NCBI GenBank assembly: GCA_949752735.1
Contig: OX457037.1
Coordinates: 31,786,760 to 31,850,759 of the forward strand
DNA: 64,000 nt
From: Lumbricus terrestris
Taxonomy: Eukaryota; Annelida; Clitellata; Crassiclitellata; Lumbricidae
Reading direction: 5' to 3'
Shown piece by piece: positions 44,720 to 55,771 of the stretch. Position numbers and translations under genes: made by a program. Under the pieces are notes generated by a model that did no database searches, was not told where the DNA came from, and saw nothing but the letters and a program-made list of their open reading frames with translations. Every line of letters begins with the position of its first letter. Within the stretch, counting starts at the first letter, position 1.

Positions 44720-45236
44720 TCAGACTGCAATTTGTGCTCAAAGTGTCCACGTTTCGGCCTCAACGCAGGTTTGAAAACGGTCGCACTAATAGCCAACAGC
44801 AGCATCGATAACCAGCTTAACAAAATCTTCCCAGGCATTAACAATTCGTTCACAGAGTTCTTCAATGCCACTTTTCCTTGTCTTGTACATCATCTCCTGC
44901 AATAGTCTCCAAATTATATACCTGGTAATCAACTGGATTCAAGCTCGGGCCGTTTGGCAGCCAAAGATTATAGGAGGAATGAAATCCGATCTCCTTAGTC
45001 AACAGTTCAACTTCAACAGTTTAACGAGCTCAGTAAGCTGGAGCGCCTTCTTGTTTTCTTGTTGAAATGTTTATTAACCCGAGTATTCCCGCTTTTTCCT
45101 GGATATTAGGCATAAATTTTATATGGAGCAAACAATTCCTGTAATAAGCTGCATTTATTTTCACTCCCGGTTCTATTAAATGGATTTCCGTTTTACCAAG
45201 AGCAAACATACCCACCGAAACCATGCATGACTGCAA
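44720..45236 (-). pseudogene. Mariner-superfamily transposase C-terminal half
   Basis: On the minus strand: MVSVGMFALGKTEIH, LIEPGVKINAAYYRNCLL, a worn EGAPAY in place of DGAPAH, SLNPVDYQV in place of SPDLNPxDY, then LLQEMMYKTR and IVNAWEDF. The order is that of the IS630/Tc1/mariner catalytic domain. Frames shift several times and no intact DDE/D set remains. Confidence 0.8.
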
Positions 45237-45350
45237 ATGACGTCATTTTGACATCATTATTGTGACTGGAACTTTTATATTTTCACCAACATTAGATAAA
45301 TATGTCAGGATTAAAATGTTGTCTGAATTGCAAAAATCGATGAATGTTCA

Positions 45351-46275
45351 ATCAATCAATCAATTCGGTTTATTGCAACCAGAAAACAAGATGACATCAA
45401 AAAAAGAAAATATGCATGCATTGGCTACAAAGGGGGGGCCCTAAAGGGATTGACATCCTGCTGGGAAGGGTCACCCAAATAAGAAAAAATTCCAAGAAAT
45501 ATTATACAAGATAGCAAAAAATGGCCAAAAAATTAAATCAAATTAGGTGATGACAGATTGCAAAAAGTTTAAATTATAAATAGCATGTAGAGGAGCAAAC
45601 TTAACTATATACTTAAGTAAAACCTTAACTACATGTGGTCATGTACACTTCTAAGTAGACTTAGTGGAGGAAAGAGAAACACGAAGCCTCTTTTTAAAAA
45701 CCTGCAGACTACTGGATTGACAAATATCAATTGGTACTTTATTCCACATTTGAGCGCCACAAGATTTAACAGTAAAACGCCTAGTGTTAGATTGAGCTCT
45801 GTCATGGCAATATGCAGATGAATTTCTAGTGAAATGCGAATGGATGTCAGAGGCGTGAGGGAGGTACCCTTGAAATATCGAAGGAAGAAGACTGCGTCCA
45901 AGTCGAAGAAGAACTCGCAAATTTGGAGATCCTTTATCTGGTCTATTTTTAGGAGATGAAGCTCACTAAAGGGCCAGTGTGTTCCCATTTACAAATACCC
46001 GCTAATATGCGAACAGCCTTCTTCTGTAAGATAATTAGTTTATGAAGCCTAGATTTGTATGTCGATGCCCAAAACCAGGTTGCAATACGTGAAGTAAGGG
46101 TAGACGAGGGAATAATATAAATTCATTCTAATTGTCTTTGGTAAGATATAAGCAATGCGGGAAATAATACCAATATCTTTGCAATTTTAGATGCAATTTG
46201 ATTAATGTGAACTTTCCGGGTCAAATTTTGATCTATATGCACACCTAAGAATTTCGTCGACTCAACTTGATTGAT
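45351..46275 (-). mobile_element. LINE 3' half inserted in the mariner element
   Basis: On the minus strand the copy reads KFLGVHIDQNLTRKVHI (RT thumb), then FTRNSSAYCHDRAQSN, GAQMWNKVPIDI and LQVFKKRLRV. It ends AATAAACCGAATTGATTGAT with an (ATTG)n tail. It is 5'-truncated with a few frameshifts. Its ends coincide with the interruption of the mariner right arm. Confidence 0.85.
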
Positions 46276-46325
46276 GGAAACATCATACAAAATGGGTTCC
46301 CTTTTCCGGACACAGTGTATATATA

Positions 46326-46824
46326 CTATCTGGGGTAACAGGCGTTGCCCGGGAAATTTAGGATTCGACCCGCTCCGGCCACAACCCCACCACACCACAC
46401 CCCACCACACTCCGACCTCCATCGGTCCGCCACCAGAGACAATTTCCACCCCACACCCTCTCCATCCCTCCATCACCCACCCCACCCCACCCCCACACCG
46501 CCTCCACCGGTACACGACCCATGAAATCTGGACTGGCAAAAAGCGCTGTCTTTAAACACCTCTAAAATGGTGTCAACCGCTGCTTTTATGCGTATGGGGC
46601 CGAAAGAAAAGTGCTGCAAAAAGCCTGTGAGAGAAACGGCCTATAGGGAAAATGAGGGTTTTTCCTCCCACCTTGACCTCCATGGTGGCAAAGATTCGCG
46701 AACCCCTCCACTGTGTGCCCCATGCGGAGACGAACACAGTAGTGAAGGTTTGGAGTGAAAAGCTCAAAAACTGTGGAAATGCATTCCGGTCAAACAGACA
46801 GAATCTTCTCTTTATTTATATAGA
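46326..46824 (-). mobile_element. Helitron-type element B
   Basis: On the minus strand it begins TCTATATAAATAAAGAGAAG after an A and ends with AAATTTCCCGGGCAACGCC, about 15 bases, then GATAG and T. The interior holds GTGGGGTGGG-type sequence and no replication protein. Confidence 0.8.
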
Positions 46825-46826
46825 TA

Positions 46827-47561
46827 CTAGCTGTACCCGGCCACGCGTTGCTGTGGCTGAAAAGACCGTCCAACCCTCCATACCTACCTCCCCCTGCCTC
46901 ACTCCCTTCCTTCCTCTGTCCTACATACCTCCATTCCTCCCCCTCTCCCGTCCCCTCCTCCTGCCTCGCCCCTCCCCTCCTGTCCCCGCACGCCCTCCCG
47001 TCCCCTCTCCCCTTTCCATCCTCTCCCTTCCCCGTCCCCCTCCCTCGCCTCCCCTCCTGTCCCCTCCCTCCCTCCCGTCCCTCCCATTCCTCCATCCCTC
47101 CCTCTATCTCGTCCGCTCCTTCTTCCCCCCACTCACTCCCCTCCCTTCCTCCCTCATCTCTCCGTTCCCGATAGCAAAACCGACAGCCAATAGGCCTATT
47201 CGCTATAAGAACATGCGCGGATATGCATAAAAACACAGCCGCATTCGAAAGCAAATCGACACAAACCGACAGTAAGAAATGCGCTATAAGAACAGACGCG
47301 GATATGCATAAACCATCGATATTAATATCGATGGCATAAACACACGGCCGTATTTGAAAGCAACGTCGGGTGAGAATTGACGACTGGAATTAAAAGTTGT
47401 GTTTTTTGGTCGAAAAGATTGCGCTTTTTCCCAAAAGGCATACACAAACCCGCTTATGTTCGAATGGAACGTTTTGGTAAAATTTTGAAAGCAATCGGTC
47501 AAGTATTTTCCCAGATCCTTCTTGTCAAACTATAGCGTTTTTACATTTTTATTTATATAGA
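46827..47561 (-). mobile_element. Helitron-type element A
   Basis: On the minus strand it begins TCTATATAAATAAAAATG after an A and ends GCAACGCGTGGCCGGGTACAG then CTAG and T. It lies directly upstream (in its own orientation) of element B, with only TA between them. Confidence 0.82.
46865..47165 (+). repeat. Polypyrimidine tract
   Basis: About 300 bp of almost pure C and T on the plus strand (CCTCC, CCCTC, CTCCCGTCCC units) inside Helitron A. Long frames here (Pro/Ser/Leu-rich or Gly/Arg/Glu-rich) are compositional. Confidence 0.92.
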
Positions 47562-48640
47562 TATGTATATTACTTGAAGATTTGCAACTATAAAAAATTA
47601 CAAACTTGCAGATATCAATGAATTGAGCAGCAAAATCAATTTCTCTATTTATTTCTCAGGATATTATTGTATCATTTTATTTAATAGTTATAGTATGCAG
47701 TTTGATAGACCACCAATGATATAATTTCACTTGATTATGATTAAGAAAAGTTCATAAAATTTTGTTATGCAAAAGACTTAGCTGTATTCCATTTACATTA
47801 AAATGAACACATTGTATTGACAAATTTTATACTGATATTATTAGGGAAATATTTGTTTATCAATTTATTTATTCGAAATGCAAAAAATTTGGTCTTTTTG
47901 GGACTATATTTCTCGGTGACCCCTTGCCAGATTTGGTCAAATTTCACATCTTATGTCCAGAATATGTGAACTAGTAATGAAATAAAACTTTTCCAAGTCA
48001 TTGCCAGCCACATAGTATACAAATAAAATTTCAATGCATTGTGCCTGGTATAGCCTATATGGAGATGCAGAATTGTAGATCACTGAATATTGCAGAATCT
48101 ATAGCATATGAAGCATCTTTGACATTTAATGCAGCTGAAAATACAAGACACACAATAATAATAGTTATATTTTTGGAATCTATGAAAGAAACTGTACATG
48201 TAAAAATAAAATAACAAAACTTGATGAAGCAGAACTGGAGATATCAAATCTTAAAGAGTGGGCATTTTGTAGTTTTGCAAAATGCTTTCGGAGTGTGGGA
48301 TCACAGAAGTTTTGTTATCTTGGGAAGTATTTAAAGTATTTAAAGAATACTCTGAAGTTCTAAATCCAATGCATCTTGGAACGTGTGAATTTTTTTTAGC
48401 CATTTTGGACATGGTCAAGAGGAAACCTTCCTTTAAATTCTTTGACGAGCTGGAGTGACTTTTGAGCCGGAAAAGTTGATTAATTTGTTTCTATTTCTCA
48501 GAATGTTTCTATATCAGGTTTTAATCGGCTTTGTTTCCTGATTCCAAAAATATCTTTCTTTTGCTTGTACAATGTATATCCAATTTGAACAATCCTACAC
48601 TAAAAAAACAACTAAAACCGATTTTATAGTGCGCGATTCA
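47562..48640. other. Kinase intron, nothing recognised
   Basis: AT-rich sequence without long frames or clear repeats on either strand. Confidence 0.5.
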
Positions 48641-48889
48641 ATAGATACCGGTATTTAATATCTTAGCGCGTCGTATGTATCAGTATTTAAGATGCCGCTT
48701 ACTTTCGCCTATCGATTTGCAGTACTGGTACTTCTTAACCTCATTTTTCGCCGAGGGCTGATCGGTTTCGCAAGATAATGACTGCAGATACCGGTAATTA
48801 ATATCCTACCGTGTCGTACGTAGGTTATCTGTCTAAACATTATTGAGGCAAAATAACTAAAATTCACCCGCAAACGCCGGCTACCCTGG

Positions 48890-49158
48890 AGAGGTGACAA
48901 ACCCACCCCGAAAGCCCAGGTTAGAGATGGGCTGGGATGAAAAATCTAGGCTGGCGAACCAGGCAAGCAGAGGCGGTTGGGAGCTGGGTTAGGGAGAAAA
49001 ATCTAAATTTCACATGCATCGCCGTGCACCACAGGGTGGGACCGGGTTGGGCCCGATGGAAGAAAGCGGGTTGAGAAGGTCGGAATGGGATCGGCATCAG
49101 GCGTGGCGGAGAACAAAAAACCTAAATTTCCCGGGCAACGCCGGGTAATTCAGCGAGT
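48890..49158 (+). mobile_element. Helitron-type 3' end (element D, 5' end unclear)
   Basis: Two CTAAATTTC phrases and G-rich spacers lead to AAATTTCCCGGGCAACGCCG, then GGTAATTCAGCGAGTAG, a worn CTAG end. TCTATACATATATATAAG follows at once and looks like the start of another Helitron-type unit. Confidence 0.6.
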
Positions 49159-49189
49159 AGTCTATACATATATATAAGTTCAATGTGTA

Positions 49190-50970
49190 TGAATTTCGGC
49201 ACTGCTCTGCGGACTGCACTTGCACCGGATGAAGCAACGGCAACAATGACGGTTACTGAGTTGTTCGAGTTCTATGAGCGGATCATGGATGATCTGATTT
49301 CCAACTTTCTCCCATCTCACGCTCTCACCAAACGTCGCAGTACGCTATCTCCCTGATTTGACGTGAAATACCGTTCACTGCGCCAGCAGGCACGTCGCTT
49401 GGAGCGAAAACACTGTCGAATAAAGTTCTTTCTTGATCGGGAGAACTGGGTCCGGTTTGTTCGTCGGATGCAAGCGCACTACAAGGAAAGAGAGCACTGG
49501 GAAGCAAAGATCGCCCGTAACACGAAAGATCCAAAGCATCTCTGGTCCACCTTTAACCACCTCCTGGGCCGTCATGGATCTGGTTCCCACTCGAGCACTC
49601 TAGCATTCTCTGCCTTTGACTTTCACAGCTCACTGTGATAGAAAGCTCAGGTCCGTACGTTCAGACATCGTCGGTTCCAACTCCTGAGTACTTGGTGACG
49701 ACGCATTGAAGGCGATCTCATCCGTCGAGCTACGTTCCATCATCATGTCATCTACTCTGAAATCATGTGAGCTGGACTCTCTGCCTGCCAGCCTGATCCA
49801 GGATAACGTAAACGATCTACTCCCCTTTCTTACTCTCCTCTGTAACCGGTCTCCCCAAAAAGGCATTCTTCCTGACTCACAGAAGGGACCCATCGTCTTC
49901 CCTGCTGTGAAACGTGACCGACTTGCCCTCAAGGATCTGTCTAAGTTTCGCTCGATCTCCAATGTCTCCTTTACCTCGAAAAACAATTGAAAAGATTGTG
50001 TGGCAGCATTTGACACGGTCTATCATGAAATTTTAATTAAACGCCTTTCTATCTCTTTTGGACGCTCTGGCTGTCCACTTGAGTGGATCACACCTTTTTT
50101 TAGCCTGGGGGGTCCAGTTGTGTGATTCTGGGAGAAAGTAGGTCACCCTGGACCCCGGCTGCATTTGGTCTCCCACAAGGCTCTGTCCTGGCTCTCTTAC
50201 TCTAATTGCTCTACACTTCTGACATTGGCACGCTCTTAACATCTTATGGCGTTATACACCAGCTATGTGCAGATGACACACAGGCATATTTTCGCTGCCC
50301 TCCACTCGCAGCCATTGAGGTCGCTCGCACCATGCAACAAGAAATCGGTGCCTCACAGATTGGATGTCCTTAAACCGACTCCGCCTCAATGCCCAAGAAC
50401 CCAATTCATTTGGCTGGTGGGTACTAGGCAACAAATGGCTATGCTCGACCTGAGCGTTCTCTCATCTCAATTCCCATTTATTACTTTTTCTTCGGTGGTG
50501 CAGGATCTTGGAGTGCTTCTGGACTCTGAACTCACCCATGCATCTCATATAGATCAGGTGCTGCTGCTGCTACCAACTGCCACAGCTCAGGGTCATTGCT
50601 CGTTCTCTCACTTCTAAACCTGCAGCCTCCTTTGTCCATGTGTTTGTGCTGAGCCGCCTCGACTACTGTGCCTCCATCTTTGCTGGTCTCTTGCAGGTTC
50701 GGATTGAGAGGTTGGAGATGGTCCAACGGGCTGCTGTGCGACTTATTTATGGGTTCACCAAGTTCGACCGTGTATCCCAATACATGAGGGAGGTCTTGCA
50801 CTGGCTTCCTTTCCCACATCTCATTTAGGATTGCATCTTTTGGTGTGATGATGCTTATCAGACTGGGAACCCTCTTACCTGTGTGAGCTTTGCCTCCCCA
50901 TTTCCACTTGCATAGGCTGCCGTGCACTGTGCTTTGCTGTCCATGGTGATTTATTGGTTCCCTTCACTTG
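49190..50970 (+). pseudogene. CR1-like LINE reverse transcriptase relic
   Basis: Multi-frame reading gives a collinear RT: SLRQQARRLERKHCRI, WEAKIARNTKDPKHLWSTFN, LPFLTLLCN, GLPQGSVLALLL, LCADDTQAYF (the catalytic YADD worn to CADD, around 50265), VQDLGVLLDSELTHASHI, LSRLDYC and QRAAVRLIYG. At least a dozen stops and shifts. The endonuclease domain is missing. Confidence 0.88.
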
Positions 50971-51070
50971 CTCTGCGACAATGCACAGCCGTTCATTCTC
51001 TGTGGTTGGCCTAACAACCTGAAATATGCTTTCCTTGACTATGCGACACCTTCCAAGTTGTTCTCAATTT

Positions 51071-51170
51071 CACAAACGGTTAACGGTATGTATGTAGCCC
51101 GAGTGTGGCTCAGGGTTAACCGTTTTTGCATAAAATTCCCGACCCGAGTTGTACTCGGGGTTAACGGCAA
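51071..51170. repeat. TTAA-bounded palindromic segment
   Basis: Three GTTAAC sites (51079, 51115, 51160) separate two near-palindromes, CCCGAGTGTGGCTCAGGG and CCCGAGTTGTACTCGGGG. The layout recalls the subterminal ACGAGTTAACTCGT palindromes of the piggyBac-type element at 59746, but no full element is visible. Confidence 0.35.
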
Positions 51171-51468
51171 GGAGATTAAGAACATTTCCAACTCGTAGTG
51201 CAAACACAAGACAAGTAGCCATTCAATAAAAACCTTAGTGGAGTCAAAGTAGACAATAAAAGTAACACTATTAATTAAAGTGATGATGAACTGGTTCAGA
51301 AGTGTTACCTTTAAGTGAAGTGACACCATAATGCTTACCATACTTTACATTCCACACTTTTATTCATTACCATAAATCTCATGGCCTACATGACCAAACT
51401 GAAATTTTTACAGTTTGTTTTCATCACATAGTATCAGCCATGTGCAAAGAACAACAAAGTGTAATTAC

Positions 51469-51632
51469 AGTGCTGCCGAAATGCCGACGTCATTCAACAA
51501 TTTTTTCTTTGCTGCTCCTCGCCCGCAACCAGTTGCAAGTGTCTTGTACGCATTCCACTCATTAAGTAGTCCCCCATCACATTCGTCTTTGACAGGAGGC
51601 TTTGGCCTGGCCTTGCTTTTTATTACTACTTC
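51469..51632 (-). CDS. Kinase exon 3 (ATP lysine and helix C)
   Basis: Acceptor CATTTTCCAG, 164 bases, donor GTAATT. It starts EVVIKSK, carrying the conserved Lys, followed by a Pro/Lys stretch. LLNEWNAYKTL probably carries the helix C Glu. The last two bases (CT) join the first base of exon 4 to give Leu. Confidence 0.82.
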
Positions 51633-52015
51633 CTGGAAAATGTTTTGCAAATGACGTAACAACTTAAAACAGTTTGCAGTCTCTTGGAAAAAAGAGCTTT
51701 AACATACAAGAAGCAAAGGCAGAAGTGTAGCAGGTTTTAAGTAGGGATATTGGGGGCACTAAATAAATTCTGATCGATTTATTATGGCTCATACATTTAT
51801 TACGTACGAGCTTTTGGGTGCATCAACTATTGGAACTCATACATTTTGTGTAACCCCTATCATTTCCATGTACACATACAAATAAGCTTCCAAACCTGAC
51901 TTACAAAAAACATAATTAGCCAAAGCCATAGAAAAAAACAATTATTTTACCCTTACCCTAGGCTAGTATTTACTTTCTTAAACCTCAATTTTTTTTCTTA
52001 GTCAACATTTCTTAT

Positions 52016-52265
52016 CTGTTATGGTTTGTTTAGTTGTTTAGATCTGAACAGAATTTAATTATAATGAAATCAAATGCTATGTGATGATTAGAGGAAAATA
52101 CTGAGTTATAAATGGGACAATGTGGCCATCAGAATTACACATTTATTTTGCGTCTAATATATTTTGTCGAGATCCCTCACTTCCTCTGCACGCACCCGCA
52201 CGAAAATCCCCAAAATCTGGTGACCTCTCTCTGCATATGTAATAAATGGACAGCCTCTTACTTGG
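52016..52265. repeat. Dispersed repeat, copy 2
   Basis: Aligns with 35205-35830 without its MITE and so acts as an empty-site relative. Lies in the kinase intron between exons 3 and 2. Confidence 0.62.
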
Positions 52266-52569
52266 AAACCATTCATTGGTGTGTGGACTGCTGCATTGAG
52301 ATAGAACTAGCAGGAATCACTGAAAAACATAATTTCAAATATGCATGCATGTTCAACCCTAGCTAACACTATATATGAAGATCTGAGAGACCAGTCCCAC
52401 TTGAATTTACATTTCTGCATTCCCTTTTTAGGAACATGTGAAAAGTGAATACATCATAAAATGCAACATCTGTCGTAAGAGTGACATAACCACGACCACA
52501 AATAATGCACACTATAATTTAGCAAAACTTAAACATACCAAGAAATAATTATATGAATGTATGTGTGGG

Positions 52570-53868
52570 CACTTGTCATAGCACCCCCTCAAGATTTCTC
52601 CTCAGAGGCGCTCCCAACTAAAGCCCATACACCGTATTGGGTTTTCACACCAAAGCGCATTAAGTAATTGCGAGCGAAGGACTTCTTCGGGTCGTATGAG
52701 GCGGCCTGAGGTGGATTTCGTCTGTTTAGAGTGCAAGAGTGCTAACTCCAGATTTTAAAAAACGTTTCTGCTTTATTCTATTGCTACCCATGTCATGTCT
52801 GACCTGTGCAAAGATCATATTGTTCTGAGTAAAAATAATAAAACAGCAACTATATGAACATTAGAGCCATCTTCTCTGTCTTATCTGCAAAGGTTCTACC
52901 TAATTACATATTGCGTGAGAGTAAAATTATTAAGCATTTATGCATGCAAATATCGTTAAGCAGAAGTGTGCAGAAGACGTGATTAAAAAGTTTTTCCGAG
53001 GGAAGTTGTAAAGTGCAGAAAAAATTATTATTTTTATCACAATCTGTAACATGTTGTTTGCTTTAGTCGGAATTTTTTATTTACATATAACTGTGCTTAA
53101 ATCATGGAATTGTGACAACTAAAGAGAATATAAAATTTAAAATATGCCGTAAGAGAAAACATGCGTATTTAAGAGTGGCTTGGTATAGGACGCGTTTTCC
53201 TTTACACATTTCTTCCTTTATTATAATTTTTTTTAAAAACTGAGACTACATTATTTTCATGTTATATTTGATAGTAATTTAAAAGAATTTTGAACCGCAT
53301 ATTTGAGTTGTTGAAAGCGATCTACATGTGTATCTCCAGATCCGAAAATATTCGGAATGTGACAAGGAAGGCTACGTGCTAGGCCAAGGCTATCTCCTGT
53401 CATAGGCTAGGCCTTAATTTTGCCTACTTTCTGTCACAAACATTTATATTTCAGGTTCTGAGACATAAATTTAAAAAAGATTGCATCATTCCAAATAGGG
53501 AAATGATCTGTGATCCAAAAATCCATAAATAACAATGAAACAAAAAATACCTATCTTCAGATCCGAATATAGTTTCATATGCGCAAAGGTGCTATTGCCT
53601 GTCATTTTGGCCACTGTCCGTCCAAAACTTTTTATTTCAGACGGGACAACAGAAATTTTTTAAAAGATATAATTCCAACTAAGGACATAAATCTGTTATC
53701 CAAATATCCATATAGCATAATGATATAACAATAATTGGATTATTGGCAGCCATCGAAAGTTTTCTCCGGAACAATTTCAAAACGTGGAGTTAGCACTGTT
53801 GCACTCTAAACAGACGATTTGGACCCACAACCTTCTGACTCAAATGCACCAAACATACCCCATCCACC
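52570..53868 (-). mobile_element. tRNA-derived SINE, split by a TIR element
   Basis: The minus strand from 53868 reads GGATGGGGTATGTTTGGTGC (A box side), then GTTGTGGGTCCAAATCC (B box). It resumes at 52718 with the body and the tail GCGCCTCTGAGGAG...GGTGCTATGACAAG. Removing the insert 52719-53820 restores the uninterrupted SINE. Confidence 0.85.
52719..53816. mobile_element. TIR element (1098 bp) inside a SINE
   Basis: Ends CGTCTGTTTAGAGTGCAAG and its inverse (about 36 bp, three mismatches), flanked by ATTT at 52715-52718 and 53817-53820. The interior is AT-rich with two related blocks (CAGATCCGAAAATATTCGG and CAGATCCGAATATAGTTTC). No transposase. I cannot name the superfamily. Confidence 0.85.
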
Positions 53869-53902
53869 ACTGAGTCCCACTGTGACATTACAGTTAACTT
53901 AC

Positions 53903-54008
53903 TTTACATGATGGTACAACGTATCCTTTGTGAATAGTAGTATTATTGGTATGTAACCAAAAGGCTGAGGCAGCATATTTTCCATTAATCAGAACGCGGC
54001 TGTCAATG
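53903..54008 (-). CDS. Kinase exon 2 (N-lobe start)
   Basis: Acceptor TTCTTGAACCAG, 106 bases, donor GTAAGT. It encodes IDSRVLINGKY and then AASAFWLHTNN through YVVPSCK, ending on a codon boundary. It covers the strand-1, loop and strand-2 region of the kinase N-lobe and lacks the glycine signature. Confidence 0.8.
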
Positions 54009-54374
54009 CTGGTTCAAGAAAATAAAAGGAAAACAGAGTTCTAAGCTTTACAAAAATCAATGAAGATTACTGATTGTATAAACATTTTGCATACGATTGC
54101 CAGATTGCCTGAAACATCCGCTTAATAACAATGAGAGTAGTGGGGTGACTGTATCCTCCACCTCACCTCGTAGATTCCAACTGTATCTTCAACCTCACCC
54201 ACGTGACCTCTGCCACGCCTCTCATTTACTACAAGCCGCGGCTACATGTTACGGCTTACTGCCTATGGGCAGCGGCCTACTGTCTATTGGCTATCGGCTA
54301 CCGGACCACAAGCCACGGGATATCCACACACTCACGATGAGTCATAGACCTTCCCGTCGCGCATCGTTAACCCG

Positions 54375-54620
54375 CGCAGCTGTTCACCCATTAATTACTG
54401 GTAGATCCTTATCGTGTCACATCCCTGAACCATAATCAAATTCTTATCGGCGCACCTGTTCGCCCCTTCATTAAATTCTTATCACGCAGCTGTCCGCCTC
54501 TTAACTAAATTATTATCGCGCAGCTGTCACCGTCTCTTCATTAATTTCTTATCGCGCAGCTGTCTCCGCCTCTTAATTAACTTGTATCGCGCAGCTGTTC
54601 GCCCCTTCATTAAAATCTTC
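54375..54620 (+). repeat. ~47-bp tandem repeat
   Basis: Five to six units containing TTATCGCGCAGCTGT, CCGCCTCTT and AATTAAATTC variants. Immediately upstream of a MITE-like fragment. Confidence 0.85.
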
Positions 54621-54724
54621 AGCTATCGCCTGCCAATCAACGAGCCGTGTGCAAAAAGGACCATGTACAGAGGAAAGTAATCCAGGCGGCGCCGTGTGCA
54701 AAGAGAAAGTAGTCCGCCTACAAA

Positions 54725-54860
54725 CAGGGGCGGATCCAGGGGGGACAATCCGGCCATACCCCTATCCAAATCTCCATGGAACATGGCCCCCCATTCATTG
54801 TCGCCCAAAAGATTTTTTGCAGGGGTCAGTCATGGCCAGGAGAATTAACATATAAATAAA
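54725..54860 (+). mobile_element. Terminal fragment of the 33443 hAT-like family
   Basis: ACAGGGGCGGATCCAGGGGG matches the left end of the element at 33443. The opposite end was not found. Confidence 0.5.
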
Positions 54861-54903
54861 ATCTAAGCATCTCACACAATTGCATTATCTTAATATAAAG
54901 CAA

Positions 54904-55272
54904 ACGTGCGGAGTTTATTACAACTGGGGAAAACACAAATAGTGAGTAGGGAATTGGAAAGGTGTGGAATTGACATATGTGGACTTGCAGAGGTGAGATG
55001 GGGAGGAAGAGGTCATTTCACCACGATGGATGGACATACTATGGTCATATAATCAGAAAGGAAGATGACAGCATGGAAAAAGACCTGATACAGGGTACAA
55101 CACCGGGGAGAAGAGGAAGAGGAAGACCTTGCACGACATGGATGGATAACATTCGAACCTGGACTGGGATGACGTTGGAACAGATCACAAGGAGCATGGA
55201 AGATCGAAGAGGGTGGAAGAGGATTATTCATGATGCGGCCAACCCTCGTCACGAGGACGGCTGAGGAAGATG
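54904..55272 (+). mobile_element. Internally deleted mini-LINE with 12-bp target duplication
   Basis: The first 145 bp encode, without stops, the start of a LINE endonuclease (VRSLLQLGKTQIVSRELERC, GIDICGLAEVRWGGRGHFTT). The rest encodes, in another frame, the C-terminus of the same kind of protein (YYGHIIRKEDDSMEKD, GRGRPCTTWMDNI, NPRHEDG then stop). Everything between (most of the endonuclease and RT) is gone. AATATAAAGCAA flanks it at 54892-54903 and 55273-55284. Confidence 0.88.
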
Positions 55273-55284
55273 AATATAAAGCAA

Positions 55285-55763
55285 CGAAAATAAACAATCT
55301 TTCAACAGTATCCGACTATGATTTATGGCATACAATGTATGTCATTCGTGTATATATTCATAGTAAAATGTACAAATATTAACACCAATAAACACAATTA
55401 TAACTAATAACAAATAACTATTAATCACAAAGCAAGTTAACACTAACAACAGTATTAGGGATTAATTTCTTTTTTCCCCAGATGCAAAAAGTTTCAGGGG
55501 CAAAACTTGTTAAGTTTTGAATTTAGTCTATATGTGCAAGAAACTGCAATGAATGATCACGCATGTTTGCTTCTTGTTCTTATTTATTTCTTACTATGTT
55601 TCATTCAGTGGTGGGAAGTATTTTATTTACTGTAGTCTTAAAAATAATATAGCAGAGTGAGGTCTATTCACACTTAAGCTTAGAAATTTTTTAGCATGGT
55701 GTGCTTCATATTATAAATACATAAACACTTTAAGAAATACTTTTGTTTGCCGTTAATAGCAGC
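55285..55763. other. Kinase intron, nothing recognised
   Basis: AT-rich, no frame or repeat assigned. Confidence 0.5.
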
Positions 55764-55771
55764 TAATAGAG

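Larger units (their letters stand above)
44466..46316 (-). mobile_element. Mariner-superfamily element split by a LINE
   Basis: The left end ACAGTGTCCGAAAAAAGG and the inverted right end ACACTGTGTCCGGAAAAGG are each next to TA. The right arm resumes at about 45245-45350 (GACATCATTATTGTGACTGG and so on), is interrupted by a minus-strand LINE, then ends at 46316. The interior carries the transposase relic below. Confidence 0.82.

Noticed and set aside
46652..47254. Open frames of 192 and 154 codons on opposite strands
   Set aside because: Produced by the polypyrimidine tract, which has no stop codons in several frames; no domain.
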